In this document: positions 16,620 to 24,532 of the stretch, piece by piece
Numbering within the stretch: position 1 is the stretch's first letter
Layout: every line of letters begins with the position of its first letter
Assembly (NCBI GenBank): GCA_031260455.1
Contig: JAIRJW010000003.1
Location: 1 to 64,000, forward strand
Direction of reading: 5' to 3'
DNA: 64,000 nt
Source: Fluviicola sp.
GTDB taxonomy: Bacteria > Bacteroidota > Bacteroidia > Flavobacteriales_D > Crocinitomicaceae
Notes under the pieces: generated by a model
Told to the model about the DNA's origin: nothing
What the model saw: only the letters and a program-made list of their open reading frames with translations
Databases searched by the model: none
Position numbers and translations under genes: made by a program

Positions 16620-17450
16620 TTAGCTCAAAGACAAACGTTTGAATTCAGTAACAGTCAACCCGTTCTCTGTAGAGTTTAGGAACTGCTCAACAGTCAGTTT
16701 GTTGTCGCGGATAAACTCCTGGCTCAATAGCGTATTTTCTTTGAAGAATTTAGCCAAACGACCCTGAGCGATTTTCTCAGCCATATCAGCCGGTTTTCCT
16801 TCCTGGATTGCCAATTCTTTACCAACTTCGATTTCGCGCTCGATTGTACGTGCATCAACACCGTCTTTGTCCAAAGCGATTGGATTCATTGCAGCAACCT
16901 GCATTGCAACTTGACGGCCAGCTTCAGCAACTGCTTCACCACCTTTGTTCAAAGCCACCAAAGTAGCCAACTGGTTCCCCGGGTGATTATATGCAACAAC
17001 AGCATCACCTTTCAGTACGGCATATCCTGACAAATCCAGTTTCTCTCCGATTACACCAACTTGTTCCGTGATTTTCTCATCAACAGTCAGTTTATCGTCG
17101 TATTTCAATGTTTTCAACTCATCTGCAGTTGCAGGAAGGTTTTTCATTGCGATATCAACCAAAGACTGAACAAAGTTACGGTAGTTATCATTTTTCGCTA
17201 CGAAGTCTGTCTCACAATTCAAAGTCAGTACAACTCCTACAGTTCCTTCAGGATTTGTCTGAGCGAAGATAACACCTTCACGTGCTTCGTTCTCACCACG
17301 TTTAGCAGCGATTTTTTGTCCTTTCTTACGCAGAATATCAACAGCAGCTTCAAAATCACCGTTTGCTTCTACCAATGCGTTTTTACAGTCCATCATACCA
17401 GCACCTGTTTGCTGGCGTAATTTGTTTACATCTGACGCAGTAATTGCCAT
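16620..17450 (-). CDS. tsf: translation elongation factor Ts
   Basis: Nucleotide exchange factor that regenerates EF-Tu-GTP. The product has 276 residues. The UBA-like N-terminus includes VNKLRQQTGAGMMDCKNAL (about 8-26), and the core TDFVAKN motif lies at about 81-87 (NCETDFVAKND), which contacts EF-Tu. The dimerisation part ends in the HPGNQLATLVALNKG region. It follows rpsB on the same strand after a 100-base gap that contains an inverted-repeat element, and it ends at a strong terminator. Confidence 0.96.
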   Translation of the reverse strand: MAITASDVNKLRQQTGAGMMDCKNALVEANGDFEAAVDILRKKGQKIAAKRGENEAREGVIFAQTNPEGTVGVVLTLNCETDFVAKNDNYRNFVQSLVDIAMKNLPATADELKTLKYDDKLTVDEKITEQVGVIGEKLDLSGYAVLKGDAVVAYNHPGNQLATLVALNKGGEAVAEAGRQVAMQVAAMNPIALDKDGVDARTIEREIEVGKELAIQEGKPADMAEKIAQGRLAKFFKENTLLSQEFIRDNKLTVEQFLNSTENGLTVTEFKRLSLS

Positions 17451-17467
17451 TTTTTTAAAAGATTACA

Positions 17468-17545
17468 GATTTCAAGACTTAAGACTTAAGACAAAAGACT
17501 CAGTTAAATAAGTCTTTTGTCTGAGGTCTAAAAATCTTTCGTCTT
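17468..17545. repeat. inverted-repeat element between rpsB and tsf, related to the arms flanking the four-helix gene at 47.8 kb
   Basis: Contains a perfect 12-bp inverted repeat AGACAAAAGACT (17489-17500) / AGTCTTTTGTCT (17511-17522) with a 10-base loop, inside a longer imperfect palindrome rich in GACTTAA. The left end GATTTCAAGACTT matches 12 of 13 bases of the left arm at 47823. The right part GGTCTAAAAATC resembles the right arm at 48239-48250 (GGTCTTAAAATC). No reading frame is present. It is a short, ORF-less relative of that element, transcribed as part of the rpsB-tsf mRNA. Confidence 0.65.
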
Positions 17546-17550
17546 TGTTA

Positions 17551-18309
17551 TTATTCTTTTGTTTCTTCTACTTTCGTTGCAACTTCTTCTGCTACATCTT
17601 CTTTGTCTTTAGTAGCAGTTGTTTTGCGATCATCCAAACCATCTTTGATAGAAGAGCAAATTGCATCCAGGATGATTGCAATTGATTTTGTTGCATCGTC
17701 ATTTGCAGGGATTGGGAAATCTACCAAACGAGGATCAGAATTCGTATCAACCATTGCAAACGTAGGAATTCCCAAACGTTTTGCTTCAGCCAATGCAATG
17801 TGCTCTTTCAGAATATCAACGATGAAGATCGCTGCAGGCTGACGAGTCATATCTGCGATTGAACCGAACGTTTTTTCCAATTTCTCACGCTGACGGGTTT
17901 TGAATAAACGCTCACGCTTATTCAATGTTTCCCAAGTACCATCCGTTTTCATTTTGTCGATAGACACCATTTTACGGATAGACTTACGCGTTGTCTGGAA
18001 ATTTGTCAACATACCACCTGACCAGCGCTCGGTTACGTATGGCATGTTAATCGCTGAAATTTTATCAGTGATGATTTCTTTTGCTTGCTTTTTAGTAGCA
18101 ACGAAAAGTACTTTTTTACCCGACTTAGCAATTTGCTTCATTGCCGCACATGCCTGATCAAGATGTGCAATTGTCTTATTAAGGTCAATAATGTGGATAC
18201 CTTTTTTCTCGTCAAAGATATACGGCGCCATTGCCGGGTTCCATTTTCTTTTCAAGTGTCCGAAGTGAACACCTGCTTCTAATAAACTATCAAAATTTAC
18301 TTTAGACAT
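17551..18309 (-). CDS. rpsB: 30S ribosomal protein S2
   Basis: Structural protein of the small ribosomal subunit. The product has 252 residues. Signature stretches are LLEAGVHFGHLKRKWNPAMA (about 9-28), IHIIDLNKTIAHLDQA, PYVTERWSGGMLTNFQT (about 90-106) and GIPTFAMVDTNSDPRLVDFP (about 180-199). The C-terminal tail is acidic and Lys-rich, with no recognisable motif. It lies downstream of rplM-rpsI in the conserved order and upstream of tsf. Confidence 0.97.
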   Translation of the reverse strand: MSKVNFDSLLEAGVHFGHLKRKWNPAMAPYIFDEKKGIHIIDLNKTIAHLDQACAAMKQIAKSGKKVLFVATKKQAKEIITDKISAINMPYVTERWSGGMLTNFQTTRKSIRKMVSIDKMKTDGTWETLNKRERLFKTRQREKLEKTFGSIADMTRQPAAIFIVDILKEHIALAEAKRLGIPTFAMVDTNSDPRLVDFPIPANDDATKSIAIILDAICSSIKDGLDDRKTTATKDKEDVAEEVATKVEETKE

Positions 18310-18443
18310 AATTTTTTGTTTTAATTGTTTACGTTCCTTAGTAATTCAGCTGTAAAGGGATTCATCGGCTGATGAACAGTGCTTTATGCTTGGATACTAA
18401 ACAACTTTCCTCCGCTAGCTGACAGAAGAAAATAAAATTCGAA
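18310..18443 (-). promoter_or_regulatory. rpsB: rpsB leader region with hairpin
   Basis: A 134-base intergenic stretch between rpsI and rpsB with no gene. It contains a perfect hairpin TTCATC-GGCT-GATGAA (18361-18376). S2 operons in other bacteria have an autoregulatory leader that S2 binds. I suggest, but cannot show, a similar element here. Confidence 0.35.
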
Positions 18444-18830
18444 TTAACGTTTGGAGAACTGGAATTTCTTACGTGCTTTCGGCTGACCTGGTTTCTTGCG
18501 CTCAACCATACGCGGGTCACGTGTCATTAATCCTTCTGCTTTCAACAACGTTTTGAAATCAGCAGAAACTTCTACCAATGCGCGGGAAATTCCCAGACGA
18601 ATTGCTTCTGCCTGTCCGTTGATTCCTCCACCAGCTACGTTTACCTTGATGTCGTACTGACCCAAAGTATCAGTCAGGTTGAACGGCTGTTCCACTTTAC
18701 CTTGCAAAATGGCTACTGGAAAGAACTCCTTGTAATCACGTTTATTAATTGTCATCTTGCCCGTACCTTTCATCAAGTATACACGAGCAACTGAAGTTTT
18801 TCTTCTTCCTAATGCGTTTACTACTTCCAT
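18444..18830 (-). CDS. rpsI: 30S ribosomal protein S9
   Basis: Small-subunit protein whose C-terminal tail reaches the P-site tRNA. The product has 128 residues. It opens with [20 protein letters not shown], has [19 protein letters not shown] in the middle and ends in the basic tail [17 protein letters not shown] with the typical final S-K-R. It follows rplM by 5 bases, as in nearly all bacteria. Confidence 0.97.
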   Translation of the reverse strand: MEVVNALGRRKTSVARVYLMKGTGKMTINKRDYKEFFPVAILQGKVEQPFNLTDTLGQYDIKVNVAGGGINGQAEAIRLGISRALVEVSADFKTLLKAEGLMTRDPRMVERKKPGQPKARKKFQFSKR

Positions 18831-18835
18831 ATCCT

Positions 18836-19291
18836 TTATTTAACAGCGTTTAAGTTAATTGCTTCAGGGTTTTGAGCGTCATGTTTGTGTTTTGCACCAG
18901 CATACACTTTTACATTTCTGTACAACTGACGTCCCAAAGTATTCTTTGGCAACATCCCTTTAATTGCTTTTTCGATCACACGCTCAGGGCTGCGCTCCAA
19001 CAATTCCTGCGCAGACAATGAACGCTGTCCTCCTGGATATCCAGTGTATCGAACGTACTCTTTGTTCTCCAGTTTCGTACCAGAGAACGACACTTTTGAC
19101 GCGTTAATAACGATTACGTTATCTCCACAGTCAGCATGAGGCGTGAAGTTAGGCTTGTGCTTTCCACGCACCAACTTCGCTACCTTACTTGCCAAACGAC
19201 CAACTGTCTGGCCTTCAGCATCTACTAACAACCACTTCTTATCAGCAGTTTCTTTGTTAGCAGAAACAGTTTTGTAACTTAAAGTATCCAC
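18836..19291 (-). CDS. rplM: 50S ribosomal protein L13
   Basis: Early-assembling large-subunit protein. The product has 151 residues. Characteristic stretches are [19 protein letters not shown] (about 20-38), [16 protein letters not shown] (about 52-67), [10 protein letters not shown] and [22 protein letters not shown] (about 112-133). It is the first gene of the rplM-rpsI-rpsB-tsf cluster, with a strong promoter at 19337-19367. Confidence 0.97.
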   Translation of the reverse strand: MDTLSYKTVSANKETADKKWLLVDAEGQTVGRLASKVAKLVRGKHKPNFTPHADCGDNVIVINASKVSFSGTKLENKEYVRYTGYPGGQRSLSAQELLERSPERVIEKAIKGMLPKNTLGRQLYRNVKVYAGAKHKHDAQNPEAINLNAVK

Positions 19292-19336
19292 TACCTTTTA
19301 TTTTTTAAATAAGACAATATCCCCAATTTGGGGGTG

Positions 19337-19367
19337 CAAAGATAGAAACTCTATTTTTTATTAACAA
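19337..19367 (-). promoter_or_regulatory. rplM: promoter of the rplM-rpsI-rpsB-tsf operon
   Basis: On the minus strand TTG (19365-19367) is followed after 20 bases by TATCTTTG (19337-19344), matching the Bacteroidota consensus. Start-proximal DNA (19321-19333) is the palindrome CCCCAATTTGGGG, near the expected transcription start and possibly a leader hairpin. Confidence 0.75.
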
Positions 19368-20050
19368 GGGATTTTTAAAGAAATCTGAATATTAATCATT
19401 TAGATTACAACTTCTCATTCATTTTCAGGAAAATCGACTTCTTATAAGGATAAAAATTGAAAATTATGAAGTCACACAGATAAATCTCTTTTCTATTTTT
19501 CATCTTACATAAAAGGAAAACAAGAACAAAGGATGATTCCAACAAAAACACAAAATGAAAGGCACAAATTCCAGTCTTTATTGATAACAGAAGAAGCCTC
19601 AAAGCCTCAATTGACAAAGAAAAAAGACTGGATGAAAAACAACCTAAATAAAGAAGTGATCAAAGAACTTAGCAAAACAAACTATTTGTTTCAAACAGCA
19701 TTTAACACGAGAACCTGTTCCTGATTCAGTTTAAAGGAAAATACGATCCGTTATCACCTTAACAAAATGCCCCTGTTTTCAGTTGTTTTCATTACAACAG
19801 TTTCTGTAACCGTGCTTTATCTCCATCCACCTTCCGGAAATAAAATGTCTGAAAAATCTATCCCGGGTAAATAATCAAACACAGGGAATAAAAACGAGCT
19901 TTTATTGCTGATTTACAGAGAAAAAAACAACTTTGACTCCTGGAAAACAACTGGAAAAAACGGAACCAGCAGGGAGTAAATGTAAAAACGCAATATTACG
20001 TCCAGGTTTTAAACACGTAAAAATTCTGTTTGCGATTTAAGTTAAATAAA
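19368..20050. other. AT-rich intergenic stretch without a recognisable gene
   Basis: About 680 bases with stop codons in all frames and only short, low-complexity open frames (19405-19617 minus, 19533-19724 plus) lacking convincing ribosome sites. I see no RNA gene, repeat or element in it. It separates the rplM promoter from the hsp20 terminators. Confidence 0.5.
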
Positions 20051-20051
20051 C

Positions 20052-20120
20052 TACCCTGGGACAAGCCTCAGGGTATTCTTTAAGAATAAAAAGTCCAATC
20101 TTTTTTCAAGATTGGACTTT
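20052..20120 (-). terminator. tandem hairpins downstream of hsp20
   Basis: Two stem-loops follow the hsp20 stop on the minus strand. The first (20090-20120) is a perfect 13-bp stem, AAAGTCCAATCTT with its complement, and a short T-rich loop. The second (20052-20075) has a TACCCTG/CAGGGTA stem followed by GTTTATTT. Neither has a long U run, but as a pair they should stop transcription. Confidence 0.6.
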
Positions 20121-20134
20121 CAAGCAAAAAACTT

Positions 20135-20572
20135 TTAATCAATCGTGATTTCTTTTTTAGGAAGACTTTTTGTAGTCTCTTTCTTAGGAACACGCAACCG
20201 AAGTATGCCATCACTATATTTTGCATCTATTTTTTCAGAGTTGATATTTTCCGGTAAGGAAAAAGAACGAGAAAATGAACTGTAAGTAAATTCTTTACGT
20301 GTGTATTTGCTCGTTTCTTCATTCTTATCTTCTTTTTTTTCAGCATTAATGGTTAGCACATTATTTTCCACATTCACTTTGAAATCCTCTTTTTTGAAGC
20401 CAGGTACAGCTAATTCAACATCAAAATCTTTGTGATTTTCTTTGATGTTCACCGCAGGCAATAATTGATGAAAATCTCTGTCAAGCCAATTTCTTCCAAA
20501 AAATTTAGCATCGCTGAAGATATCTGAAAATAAAGCTGGCATAAAATTTTCATGTTTGTTCTTATTCTTCAT
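20135..20572 (-). CDS. Hsp20/alpha-crystallin family small heat-shock protein
   Basis: ATP-independent chaperone that holds unfolding proteins. The product has 145 residues. The alpha-crystallin domain covers about 38-130, with VNIKENHKDFDVELAVPGFK, VNVENNVLTINAEK and the conserved end SDGILRLRVPK (about 119-129). The C-terminal tail contains LPKKEITID, with an I-x-I-like tail. It is monocistronic, with hairpins downstream. Confidence 0.93.
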   Translation of the reverse strand: MKNKNKHENFMPALFSDIFSDAKFFGRNWLDRDFHQLLPAVNIKENHKDFDVELAVPGFKKEDFKVNVENNVLTINAEKKEDKNEETSKYTRKEFTYSSFSRSFSLPENINSEKIDAKYSDGILRLRVPKKETTKSLPKKEITID

Positions 20573-20717
20573 AATTTCCTGTTTTTATTGTTACATACAT
20601 GTACTATAAAATTATCTCGTTAGCATTTTTTTATGAATGAGAATGCTCATTTTTTTCGGTGATTATTATCACGCTTTTTATGCGGCGAAATCAAATTTGT
20701 AGAAATCAATTGATAAC

Positions 20718-21800
20718 TTAAAACTGAAGGGTCAGCTGCAGCTCTTCTTTTAGATCATCCATTATTGAAAACTTTGACAGGGAAAGTCCCAGCAAACGAA
20801 TTGGTTTTTCCCATTCATTTCCTGCTACCAATCCTTCCACAGCCGGTAAAATGTCTGCAGCAGTTCTCATATCAGATTCCCTGGTATATGATCGGGTAAT
20901 TTGCGAAAAGTCAGAAAATTTGATTTTCAAAGTGAGCGTCTTTCCTCCCAATTGTCGTTTTTCCAGGCGAAGCTCCAGTTCTTCTGCAATACGTTCCAAT
21001 TTTTCCAATACTACCCGTTTGGAGTGCAAATCGCTTCCATAAGTATGTTCCACAGCCAATGATTTGCGTTCACGATTTGGTTTCACGGCGCTATGCTGAA
21101 TTCCCCGTACAATGTTGTAGTACTGTCTTCCCAATTTCCCGAAATGCTGAACCAGAAAAGCCAGCGATTTTCCCTTGAGATCTTTCCCTGTGCGAACTCC
21201 CAGTTCTTTCATTTTGGTTGCCGTCACTTTCCCAATCCCGAAAAAGCGGTCAACCAGAAGTTTTTCCAGGAAGCTTTCAATTTCATTCGGAGGAACCGTA
21301 AGCTGCCCGTTCGGTTTGTTCACATCCGAAGCAATTTTAGCTGTAAATTTGTTAATCGAAATTCCGGCACTGGCTGTTAACCCTATTTCCTCCCAAATCC
21401 GTTGTCGAATTTCCTGTGCCAGTAAAGTAGCCGATTTCAAACCTTTTTTGTTGGAAGTCACATCCAGAAATGCCTCATCCAAAGAAAGCGGCTCTACTAA
21501 ATCCGTATACTCGTAAAAAATAGCCCTGATTTGCAGCGAAATTTCCTGGTACCGGTCAAAACGCGGTCGCACAAAAATCAAATCCGGGCAAAGCCTGGCA
21601 GCCGTAGCACCCGGCATAGCAGATTTCACTCCGAATTTTCGCGCTTCATAACTTGCCGCAGCAACCACTCCTCTTTGCCGGGTTCCTCCAACCACAACTG
21701 GTTTCCCTTTAAGTTCAGGATAATCCATTTGTTCAACGGAAGCGTAAAACGCATCCATATCAATGTGAATGATCTTCCGTTCTTCTGATGGGTTTTCCAT
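20718..21800 (-). CDS. dinB: DNA polymerase IV (Y-family, DinB)
   Basis: Error-prone translesion polymerase. The product has 360 residues. The palm contains IIHIDMDAFYASVEQMDYPE (catalytic Asp14) and EPLSLDEAFLDVT (Asp/Glu pair near 108-109). The helix-hairpin-helix RFFGIGKVTATKMKELGV lies at about 185-202, and the little-finger domain extends to the end. The last residues (LKEELQLTLQF) have the hydrophobic character of a beta-clamp-binding tail. TACTTTTG at 21821-21828, 20 bases upstream, is a possible -7 box. No LexA operator is recognised. Confidence 0.95.
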   Translation of the reverse strand: MENPSEERKIIHIDMDAFYASVEQMDYPELKGKPVVVGGTRQRGVVAAASYEARKFGVKSAMPGATAARLCPDLIFVRPRFDRYQEISLQIRAIFYEYTDLVEPLSLDEAFLDVTSNKKGLKSATLLAQEIRQRIWEEIGLTASAGISINKFTAKIASDVNKPNGQLTVPPNEIESFLEKLLVDRFFGIGKVTATKMKELGVRTGKDLKGKSLAFLVQHFGKLGRQYYNIVRGIQHSAVKPNRERKSLAVEHTYGSDLHSKRVVLEKLERIAEELELRLEKRQLGGKTLTLKIKFSDFSQITRSYTRESDMRTAADILPAVEGLVAGNEWEKPIRLLGLSLSKFSIMDDLKEELQLTLQF

Positions 21801-21820
21801 GACAACTCCTGAATGAACAC

Positions 21821-21828
21821 AAAAGTAC
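21821..21828 (-). promoter_or_regulatory. dinB: -7 box TACTTTTG upstream of dinB
   Basis: An exact TAnnTTTG match on the minus strand, 20 bases before the start. No -33 TTG at the expected distance. Confidence 0.35.
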
Positions 21829-22014
21829 TTCGAATAGGAATGAAGAAAATAATAAATTTGAGAAACTGCAAATCATGAAAAACTGATTTTCCTGCCGCTC
21901 ATCCCATCAACCAGTTTTTCCCTTAATAAATTTCACCTGTAGAAATAAACCATCTGATTTCACTTCCATGAAAAGACAACAACTATGACCTTTTCAATTT
22001 TTTACGTGAATATT

Positions 22015-22788
22015 TTACTTTTTCTTAAAGGAATTAATTGCATTGACGGTAAAATCAGAAAGCACCAGTGTTCCACTGATCGCAGCTCTGTCTGACAACA
22101 ACTGATCCCAGTTTTCCGTTCCTTTCCAGAAAATTTTCTTCAGTTCTGCCATCGCTTCCGGGCTTGATTTTGCCAGTGTATGAGACAAACGATTGATCTC
22201 TTCATCCATCTCATCCTCACCGTCAAACACATTTGCATATAAACCGTTCTGCATCGCCCATTCCGCCGTTCTCCATTCTGTAGCATTGATTGCCAATTGA
22301 GACATTGCGGAAAGCCCCATTTTGCGTTCAACTGCCGGACCAACTACAAATGGCCCGATGCCGACTGCCAGCTCGGAAAGCTTTACTTCTGCGGAACGCG
22401 TTGCATAACAATAATCAACAGCAGAAGCAATTCCTACTCCGCCACCGACTGCTCTTCCCTGGATACGTCCGATAATCAGTTTCGGGCATTTTCTACAAGC
22501 ATTGATTACCTGAGCGAACCCGGAGAAGAATATTTTCCCGGCGTTCAGATCCTGGATTGAGATTAATTCATCAAAACTTGCCCCGGCACAAAAAGCTTTA
22601 CCTCCTGCGGATCTTAAAACAATCACTTTTACAGCAGAATCATTCCCAGACTCAGTGATGGTTTCCGCTAATTTTCGCAGAATTTTCCCCGGTAGTGAGT
22701 TACTTAAAGGATGTCCGAACTCGATAGTAGCAATTCCGAGTTCATCAACACGCATTTCTACATGCCCCTGATTAATAGCTTCTGACAT
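22015..22788 (-). CDS. enoyl-CoA hydratase/isomerase family protein (crotonase fold)
   Basis: The product has 257 residues. The first oxyanion segment is GGKAFCAGASFDELISI (about 63-79) and the second GRAVGGGVGIASAVDYCYA (about 109-127), so CoA-thioester binding is expected. At the place where hydratases carry the catalytic Glu/Asp (usually GxxPxxGGT), this protein has AVGIGPFVVGPAVERKMG with no acid. Classical water addition is therefore doubtful, and it may be a decarboxylase, thioesterase or isomerase-like member. It is encoded 12 bases downstream of the RRM protein on the same strand, an unrelated partner. I cannot name the substrate. Confidence 0.8.
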   Translation of the reverse strand: MSEAINQGHVEMRVDELGIATIEFGHPLSNSLPGKILRKLAETITESGNDSAVKVIVLRSAGGKAFCAGASFDELISIQDLNAGKIFFSGFAQVINACRKCPKLIIGRIQGRAVGGGVGIASAVDYCYATRSAEVKLSELAVGIGPFVVGPAVERKMGLSAMSQLAINATEWRTAEWAMQNGLYANVFDGEDEMDEEINRLSHTLAKSSPEAMAELKKIFWKGTENWDQLLSDRAAISGTLVLSDFTVNAINSFKKK

Positions 22789-22799
22789 AGTTCATTCAA

Positions 22800-23333
22800 C
22801 TAGTTATCAAATTTTCTGCGTGGTCGCATCTGGCGTTCCCCGGAATTTTCTCCGGGTCGGTTTTCTCCTCCTCCAAAACGATTCCCTCCACCTGAGTGGT
22901 TTCCACCTCCGGATCTGTTTCCGCCTTCACGGTTAAAATTCGAGTTACGGTCGTTTGATCTGTAAGATCCGCCACCACCTTGTCCGCCTCCTGGCCTAGG
23001 TCCGTTATTGAACTTCTTTTGCCCTCCGAAACCACCTGTTTTGTTTCCGAACTGTTTTTTCGGCTTATCTTCCGGTTTCGGTCGATTTGCCTTCGGGGAT
23101 GCAATTTTCACATCCAGCTTACGTCCATTCACTTCAAAACCATTCAATGCCTGAATTGCTTTAATGGCCTCTTCTGCACTTTCCATTTCAACGTAACCAA
23201 AACCTTTTGATTTCCTGGTCTTCGCATCAAATACAACATGTGCCAGATGAACAGTACCAAACGCTGAAAATGTTACTTGCAAATCCTCCGATGTAATCTC
23301 CCAATCGAGATTTGCGATAAAAATATTTGTCAT
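22800..23333 (-). CDS. RNA-recognition-motif (RRM) RNA-binding protein with Gly/Arg-rich tail
   Basis: The product has 177 residues. One RRM covers about 1-80, with RNP2 IFIANL (4-9) and RNP1 KSKGFGYVEM (about 43-52). The rest is a low-complexity tail rich in Gly, Asn, Arg and Ser (GGGNHSGGGNRFGGGENR), likely disordered. Proteins of this layout are abundant in Bacteroidota, where Hfq is often missing, and they behave as global RNA-binding or cold-response factors. It is the first gene of a short pair with the downstream crotonase. Confidence 0.92.
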   Translation of the reverse strand: MTNIFIANLDWEITSEDLQVTFSAFGTVHLAHVVFDAKTRKSKGFGYVEMESAEEAIKAIQALNGFEVNGRKLDVKIASPKANRPKPEDKPKKQFGNKTGGFGGQKKFNNGPRPGGGQGGGGSYRSNDRNSNFNREGGNRSGGGNHSGGGNRFGGGENRPGENSGERQMRPRRKFDN

Positions 23334-23414
23334 TTACCTAACTTTAATTTGGACTTAAGTCCGACCTAATTTACCTAAAAACGCTTCAACGTTTATTATT
23401 TTATTGTTAATATA

Positions 23415-23446
23415 CAGCTTCGGAGTGAATTTACCTTCCGAAGCTG
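23415..23446 (-). terminator. hairpin downstream of the coiled-coil protein gene
   Basis: A perfect 10-bp inverted repeat CAGCTTCGGA/TCCGAAGCTG with a 12-base loop, starting 19 bases past the stop at 23465. There is no long U run on the minus strand; on the plus strand it is followed by a T-rich stretch. Probably a terminator or 3' end stabiliser. Confidence 0.55.
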
Positions 23447-23464
23447 CAAATCTTTTTGTTTTTC

Positions 23465-24442
23465 TTATTTCAAAGTGAAGCTGTCTGAACCAATTACTTG
23501 GCCATCACAGAAGATTTTCACTTTATAGTTTCCTTTCACTGGTTCTTCTCCGTTGAAATCGTAGAAGATTGTTACATCAACTGCTTTGTTGTTGTATTGG
23601 ATATCGCGTTTTGCAGAATATACAAAGTTTCCTCCGTCTGCCGCACCTGCTGTACCACCTGATCGCCCTTGCAATGTTTTTCCATCCGGATCAATGATCT
23701 GCAGGTAAACCGTTCTGTCGCCTGCATTCGCAATCTGGTTTTCACCAATTGAGAAGCTGGATTTTGCCTGAACGCAATTACGCGCTTTCGTAGTCGGTTC
23801 TGTCGTATCATTCAATTTCATACGTAAACCTGTTGAACTGAAACCGTAAGCTGACAGCTTGGATCCTTTTTTCACCTGCTCGGCGCTTTGTTCTGCCTGA
23901 TCTTTATATGTATCCCGCTCCGTTTTCGTTTCTGCCAGCTGAGTCGATGTCTCATCCAGTTCCGAAGTCAGCTTTAAGTTCATGGTATTCAACTGATCGA
24001 TCTGCTTCACATAACTGATCATAATCTGACGCAGCGTTTCATTTTCACGCTTCAACTTAGCGATCAAAGAAGCAGTAACACGCCCGTTTTTCTTCGCTGT
24101 TTCCAGCTCGTTCATCAAACCCTGAATCTTGTCTTTCTGAGCATTCAAGCTATCCGATTTGGACGCATCCTTTTTCAATAATGCATCATAAGTATCCATC
24201 ATGTTGGTGAAATCCGACATCAGATCATTTGTCGTTTCATTACCTAAAAACGGAGCCATCATTTTGTTCATTTCTTCAATATCGGCCTGAAGTTCTTCAT
24301 TCTTTTTGGTTGCTTCTTTCAAAGCGCCGTTTTTTGAACTCCACAAATAAGTCATCGTTCCTAACAAGACAACCAACAGGACAATAGTCGCTGTTAATAC
24401 TGGTGTCATGTTTCTTTTTGAGCCTAATTCTAATTCTGACAT
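23465..24442 (-). CDS. membrane-anchored coiled-coil protein of unknown function
   Basis: The product has 325 residues. A short cytoplasmic start is followed by one membrane helix (about 13-32, VLTATIVLLVVLLGTMTYLW). A long heptad-rich coiled coil (about 36-205) contains many Glu/Lys/Leu repeats, such as LQADIEEMNKMM and ETLRQIMISYVKQIDQLN. The C-terminal domain (about 205-325) is beta-rich, with GENQIANAGDRTVYLQIIDP and the ending GQVIGSDSFTLK. The coiled coil and C-terminal domain should be periplasmic. Similar proteins occur across Bacteroidota without an assigned role. It is a single gene between two hairpin-flanked units. Confidence 0.72.
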   Translation of the reverse strand: MSELELGSKRNMTPVLTATIVLLVVLLGTMTYLWSSKNGALKEATKKNEELQADIEEMNKMMAPFLGNETTNDLMSDFTNMMDTYDALLKKDASKSDSLNAQKDKIQGLMNELETAKKNGRVTASLIAKLKRENETLRQIMISYVKQIDQLNTMNLKLTSELDETSTQLAETKTERDTYKDQAEQSAEQVKKGSKLSAYGFSSTGLRMKLNDTTEPTTKARNCVQAKSSFSIGENQIANAGDRTVYLQIIDPDGKTLQGRSGGTAGAADGGNFVYSAKRDIQYNNKAVDVTIFYDFNGEEPVKGNYKVKIFCDGQVIGSDSFTLK

Positions 24443-24532
24443 AATCTAAAATTTAATTACAAATATAAACATCGAATTGAATGAACGATAGGGAATTCAT
24501 TGAGGCAAATAACGTGTTTTTAATTCTACCTA

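Noticed and set aside
19405..19724. Two short overlapping open frames on opposite strands in the rplM-hsp20 gap
   Set aside because: Both are AT-driven, low in complexity, lack a convincing ribosome site and have no recognisable motif. I treat the gap as non-coding.
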